From Gammaproteobacteria bacterium (GTDB taxonomy: Bacteria > Pseudomonadota > Gammaproteobacteria > HK1): 8,681 nucleotides of DNA. Within the stretch, counting starts at the first letter, position 1. The number at the start of each line of letters is the position of its first letter. The notes below the pieces were generated by a model. That model saw only the letters and a program-made list of their open reading frames with translations. It was not told the DNA's origin and did not search any database. Positions 5,573-8,681 of this stretch are shown here, one piece after another. The DNA lies in contig JAGRHX010000253.1 in assembly GCA_020444775.1 (NCBI GenBank), forward strand, positions 1 to 8,681. Direction: 5' to 3'. Made by a program: the position numbers and the translations under genes.

Positions 5573-6400
5573 ATGCGCAATCAACCGCTGGACATTCGAC
5601 CGATCGCTGGCGCCATGGGCGCCGAGGTGCACGGCGTGGACCTGGCCGCGGGACTGGACGACCAGACCTTCGCCGAGATCAACAAAGCGCTTCTCGACCA
5701 CGGCGCCATCTTCTTCCGCGACCAGGACATCACCCCCGACCAGCAGCTTGCTCTGGCCCGGCGCTGGGGCACGGTGCATCTGCATCCACACATGCCCTGT
5801 CTGCCGGACCACCCCGGGATCATCGAGATCGTCAAGAAGGAGGACGACGTCCACACCTTCGGCGGCAACTGGCACACCGATCAGATGTTCACTCCCACCC
5901 CGGCACGCGCGACCATGCTGTATGCCAAGGAGGTGCCGGCGGCCGGTGGCGACACCTTGTTCTCGAATCTCTATCTGGCCTTCGAGAGCCTGTCCGAAGG
6001 CATGCAGTCGATGATCAAGGATCTGCGCACCGTCAGCCTCTACGACAAGCAGAAGAAGCGTGCATCGAGCATGCGACCCACCGAGCCGGACAAGCCGGCC
6101 GAGCCGGCCGTGCACCCGCTGGTGCGCCGTCATCCGGAAACCGGGCGCGACGCGTTGTACATCAGCTACGAAGGTATCACCCGTTACATCGACGGCATGA
6201 CCGAGGCGGAGAGCCGTCCGCTGCTCTCCTACCTGATGCAACACGCGACGCGTCCGGAGTTCACCTGCCGTTTTCACTGGGCGCCGGGCTCGTTGGCGCT
6301 GTGGGACAATCGCTGCGTGCTGCACCTGGCGATCAACGACTACAACGGTAAGCGACGTGTGATGCACCGGATCACCATCGAGGGTGAGCGCACCCACTGA
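5573..6400 (+). CDS. TauD/TfdA-family Fe(II)/2-oxoglutarate-dependent dioxygenase
   Basis: A 275-residue cytosolic non-haem iron oxygenase, the usual length for TauD/TfdA. It couples decarboxylation of 2-oxoglutarate to hydroxylation of an organic substrate. The iron triad is seen as H101-x-D103 (NWHTDQ) and H251 in WDNRCVLHLAINDY, with R266 (VMHRITIEG) as the 2-oxoglutarate carboxylate ligand. The N-terminal GAEVHGVDL and GAIFFRDQDITPDQQLALARRWG are family signatures. Start ATG 5573 has GGAGGG (5560-5565) seven bases upstream; ATG 5549 is in frame but lacks a site. It follows the GNAT gene by 170 bases, so may have its own promoter, and converges with the SDR. Family members act on taurine, sulfate esters, phenoxy acids and other compounds; the substrate cannot be assigned here. 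Confidence 0.9.
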   Translation: MRNQPLDIRPIAGAMGAEVHGVDLAAGLDDQTFAEINKALLDHGAIFFRDQDITPDQQLALARRWGTVHLHPHMPCLPDHPGIIEIVKKEDDVHTFGGNWHTDQMFTPTPARATMLYAKEVPAAGGDTLFSNLYLAFESLSEGMQSMIKDLRTVSLYDKQKKRASSMRPTEPDKPAEPAVHPLVRRHPETGRDALYISYEGITRYIDGMTEAESRPLLSYLMQHATRPEFTCRFHWAPGSLALWDNRCVLHLAINDYNGKRRVMHRITIEGERTH

Positions 6401-6454
6401 GGCACGTGGGCCGCTCGGTCACCGCGGCGCTGGCAATCCGATGGCCGTCGGGCG

Positions 6455-7234
6455 CTAGCGGTGCCCGCCATTCACGTCGATGGTCTGCCCGGTGACGAAG
6501 TCCGCGTCCGATGAGGCGAGGAAGCACACCACCCGGGCCTGCTCCTCGGCGCTGGGCAGACGGCCGAGCGGAATCAGCGACAGCACCTCGGCCTTCTGTG
6601 CCTCGCTGCGCCGCTCCCAGATCGGCGCGATGCGCTCGGACAGGGTCATGCACGGCGCGATCGCGTTGCAGGTGATACCGAAGGGACCGAGCTCCAGCGA
6701 CAGCTTGCGGGTCAAGGCGATGATCCCGCCCTTGGCGGCGGCATAGGCGGCGCTGCTGCTGGCGCTCAGGCCGCGGCCGGCAATCGAGGACAGATTGACG
6801 ATCCGTCCCGAGCGCTGGCGTTTCATGATCGGCACGACGTGATGGCAGAACAAGAAGGTGCCGGTCAGGTTGAAGTCCAGCAGCTTCTGCCAGTCGCCCA
6901 GGCTCAGCGCGTCGATCCCGGCGCTGGCATCGGCGATCACGGTGCTGCCACCGACCGCGTTGACCAACACGTCGACCCGGCCCAGATCGCGGAGCGTGGC
7001 TTCGACCACCGCCTGGACCTCGCTCTCGTTCAAGGCATTGGCGGCGTGGGCATGGGCCCGTCCGCCGGCGGCCTCGACCTCGCGTACGAAGCCGTCGAGG
7101 GCCTCGGTCTGCAGATCGACCGCGACCGGTATGCCGCCCTCGGCGGCGATGATCTCGACGGTCGCGCGACCGATGCCGTTCGCCGCGCCGGTGACGATGG
7201 CGACCTGATCCTTGAACCGCGGGGAGAATCGCAT
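6455..7234 (-). CDS. Short-chain dehydrogenase/reductase (classical SDR)
   Basis: A 259-residue NAD(P)-dependent oxidoreductase of the classical SDR type, which interconverts alcohols and ketones. The cofactor loop TGAANGIG occupies 15-22; D40 at the end of the second strand (VAVD) favours NAD over NADP. VNAVGG (91-96) replaces the usual NNAG. The catalytic tetrad is N122 (FNLTG), S150 (NLSSIAG), Y164 and K168 (AAYAAAKGG). The C-terminus has the common DADFVTGQTIDVNGGHR. ATG 7234 has AGGAG (7247-7243) about nine bases upstream. The gene diverges from the SCP2-like/hydrolase gene over a 104-base gap and converges with the dioxygenase over 54 bases. A role in oxidising a hydroxylated intermediate is plausible but inferred. 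Confidence 0.92.
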   Translation of the reverse strand: MRFSPRFKDQVAIVTGAANGIGRATVEIIAAEGGIPVAVDLQTEALDGFVREVEAAGGRAHAHAANALNESEVQAVVEATLRDLGRVDVLVNAVGGSTVIADASAGIDALSLGDWQKLLDFNLTGTFLFCHHVVPIMKRQRSGRIVNLSSIAGRGLSASSSAAYAAAKGGIIALTRKLSLELGPFGITCNAIAPCMTLSERIAPIWERRSEAQKAEVLSLIPLGRLPSAEEQARVVCFLASSDADFVTGQTIDVNGGHR

Positions 7235-7338
7235 GACGCACGCTCCTGGTTATGTTGACGGGCCATTCACGCCCGCCGGCAAAGTTGCGTGATCGCGAGC
7301 CGCACGGTCAAGATCCGGCAGAAATCGAGGTACCCCGC
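7235..7338. promoter_or_regulatory. Divergent intergenic region between SDR and hydrolase genes
   Basis: This 104-base gap must hold the start signals of two divergent genes. It contains the SDR ribosome binding site (7247-7243), the hydrolase ribosome binding site GAGG (7327-7330) and a five-base hairpin CGGGC-N7-GCCCG (7259-7275). TTGACG (7255-7260) looks like a -35 but has no good -10 at 16-18 bases. No operator palindrome like the one at 4175-4188 is present. Confidence 0.4.
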
Positions 7339-8583
7339 ATGTTCGAGCTCCTGACCCGGCGCGGCGACACGAGCGCCGCCTTGAATCGACACCTCTCGCA
7401 CCGAACGTTGCGCGTCGAGGTGCGCATCGGTACGCGCAGCGAGCACCTGACCATCGCACCTGATGGGGTGCAGGTCAGCGATCGGCCGGGTACGAGCGCG
7501 GCCGATGTGGTGCTGAGCGCCAGCGAGCAGGCCTGGCTCGAGCACCAGAGCGCCGCGCCCGCACCGGGCTTCCAGGCACTCTCGACCATGCGTCGTTGTG
7601 GTCATCTGGAGGTGAGCGGGGACCTGCTTGCCTACCATCAGAATCTGCTGATGCTGGAGATGCTGTTCACGCCCGCCGCGCGCTGCGATGCGGCTGTCGT
7701 GGAACCGCCAACAACGCCTTATCTGGAGCCGATCGTCGGTCGTTATCTGAACCTCGCCATCGAGGGGCAGGCCTGTCGGGTGTACTTCGAGGAGGCCGGT
7801 AGCGGGGTGCCGTTGCTGTGTCTGCACACCGCGGGCGCGGATGCGCGACAGTTTCGCGCCATCCTCAACGACCCACGCGTGACCGAGCGGTTTCGAGTCA
7901 TTGCCTTCGATCTACCCTGGCACGGAAAATCATCGCCGCCCGCCGGCTTCGAGCAGACGGTCTACGAGCTGAGCACCGACCGCTACGTGAACACGGTGAT
8001 GGCGGTCATCGACGCGCTGGAGCTGCGTGATCCGGTGGTGATGGGCTGCTCCATAGGCGGACGGGTGGTGCTGCATCTGGCGCTGCGCCACGCCGAACGG
8101 TTGCGTGCGGTGATCGGGCTGCAATCGGCCCTGTACGCCGAGGATCGCACCGGCAATGTCGAACCGGGCAGTCGCATGGTCCTGCACCGGCCCGACGTGC
8201 ACGGCGGCCAGATCGCCGGCGCGCTGATGAACGGTGTGATGGCGCCGCAGTCGCCCGCCAGTGAGCGCTGGGAGACCATGTGGCACTACATGCAGGGCGG
8301 GCCGGGCATCTTCATGGGCGATCTGGCCTACTACTTCGAGGACGGTGACCTGCGCAACGGTGGCGTCTCCGGTATCGACACCCGACGTTGCCCGGTCTAT
8401 CTGCTCAGCGGCGAATACGACCCCTCGGCCACGCCGGAGATGGGGCGGGAGCTGGCCGAGCAGATCGGCGCCACCCATTTCGAGGTCATGAAGCAGATGG
8501 GGCATTTCCCGATGTCGGAGAACCCCGAGCTGTTCGCCCGCTATCTGCTGCCGGTGCTGGACAAGGTGCTGGCGCAGCCCTGA
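7339..8583 (+). CDS. Alpha/beta hydrolase with N-terminal SCP2-like domain
   Basis: A 414-residue protein in two parts. Residues about 1-115 resemble an SCP2/sterol-transfer-like fold: ADVVLSASEQAWLEHQ (55-70) and GHLEVSGDLLAYHQNLLMLE (88-107) match the strand, turn and G-x-hydrophobic-x-hydrophobic-x-G-D pattern of that family. Residues about 140-412 are a complete alpha/beta hydrolase: oxyanion region HTAGAD (163-168), DLPWHGKS, nucleophile elbow GCSIGG with S238, acid D361 (SGEYDPSATP) and base H389 (QMGHFP). Plain hydrolases of this type are about 260-290 residues, so the extra N-terminal domain is real added length. ATG 7339 has GAGG eight bases upstream; an in-frame ATG at 7252 would add 29 residues but lacks a site. 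It would cleave an ester, lactone or carbon-carbon bond; the lipid-binding-like domain hints at a hydrophobic substrate, which is inference. Confidence 0.85.
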   Translation: MFELLTRRGDTSAALNRHLSHRTLRVEVRIGTRSEHLTIAPDGVQVSDRPGTSAADVVLSASEQAWLEHQSAAPAPGFQALSTMRRCGHLEVSGDLLAYHQNLLMLEMLFTPAARCDAAVVEPPTTPYLEPIVGRYLNLAIEGQACRVYFEEAGSGVPLLCLHTAGADARQFRAILNDPRVTERFRVIAFDLPWHGKSSPPAGFEQTVYELSTDRYVNTVMAVIDALELRDPVVMGCSIGGRVVLHLALRHAERLRAVIGLQSALYAEDRTGNVEPGSRMVLHRPDVHGGQIAGALMNGVMAPQSPASERWETMWHYMQGGPGIFMGDLAYYFEDGDLRNGGVSGIDTRRCPVYLLSGEYDPSATPEMGRELAEQIGATHFEVMKQMGHFPMSENPELFARYLLPVLDKVLAQP

Positions 8584-8625
8584 GGGCCACGCCCGACCTG
8601 TTCTTCGACAACGGCGATCAAATGC

Positions 8626-8681
8626 TCACTGGCGTGTGATCGCCGCTTTCGAACCACGCAGCACGAACTTCTGCACCTTGC
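8626..8681 (-). CDS. AMP-dependent acyl-CoA ligase/synthetase, C-terminal end (partial)
   Basis: Only the last 17 codons and a stop (TGA at 8628-8626) lie in the window; the gene enters from the right edge. They read KVQKFVLRGSKAAITRQ. The partial codon before them ends in GC, consistent with glycine, giving GKVQKFVLR, the characteristic end of the adenylate-forming acyl-CoA synthetase fold whose lysine is the catalytic A10 residue. It converges with the hydrolase gene over 42 bases that hold nothing evident. Such an enzyme would activate a carboxylic acid to its CoA thioester. The call rests on one short motif. Confidence 0.7.
   Translation of the reverse strand, partial: KVQKFVLRGSKAAITRQ

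Noticed and set aside
6085..6115. Repeat-like stretch of ccgg/gagccgg inside the dioxygenase gene
   Set aside because: Codon-level low complexity from a run of Glu, Pro, Lys and Ala codons; not a separate repeat element.
5492..6397. 301-codon minus-strand open frame opposite the dioxygenase
   Set aside because: No recognisable motif; the plus strand carries the complete iron and 2-oxoglutarate ligands.
6401..6454. Bidirectional terminator between the dioxygenase and SDR genes
   Set aside because: GC-rich with no clear stem and no T-run on either strand.
6372..7241. 289-codon minus-strand frame overlapping the SDR
   Set aside because: Arg-rich frame-shifted shadow of the SDR, which has all catalytic residues in its own frame.

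Overview
The window carries two blocks of genes that differ in style and meet inside one gene. The left block (1 to about 3100) looks alphaproteobacterial, probably Hyphomicrobiales-like: the start of a cbb3 oxidase gene (ccoN/fixN), a small hemerythrin-like gene, an FnrN/FnrL-type oxygen-sensing regulator, and the membrane, PAS and N-terminal GGDEF part of a cyclic-di-GMP protein. The right block (about 3180 to 8681) is GC-rich with different codon choices and reads more like a gammaproteobacterium. It holds the rest of GGDEF plus a full EAL domain, an XRE-cupin regulator coupled to a GNAT acetyltransferase, a TauD/TfdA-type dioxygenase, an SDR, an alpha/beta hydrolase with an SCP2-like N-terminus, and the C-terminus of an acyl-CoA ligase. 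Taxonomic placement comes from protein style and codon use only.

Left block. ccoN (minus) and the hemerythrin gene (plus) diverge from one perfect 14-bp Fnr/FixK box, TTGACTTAAGTCAA (379-392), placed near -41.5 for a possible promoter on each strand. The fnr gene lies tail to tail with the hemerythrin gene, and their stop codons share the palindrome CTAG. This is a compact low-oxygen respiration module: sensor, high-affinity oxidase and a probable di-iron protein under one operator.

Middle. The gene at 1858-4167 encodes a membrane-PAS-GGDEF-EAL protein with intact GGDEF and EAL motifs. Codon choice changes just after the GGDEF motif. Because this core is conserved across bacteria, the change could be a real recombination or an assembly join between two genomes.

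Right block. The XRE-cupin and GNAT genes form a coupled pair behind a 14-bp palindrome that overlaps the first gene's ribosome binding site, which suggests autorepression. The dioxygenase, SDR, hydrolase and acyl-CoA ligase could be steps in catabolism of an organic acid, ester or ketone. They are not a single operon: SDR and hydrolase diverge, while dioxygenase/SDR and hydrolase/ligase converge. The substrate cannot be told from the sequence. I saw no RNA gene, CRISPR array, insertion sequence or convincing intrinsic terminator.
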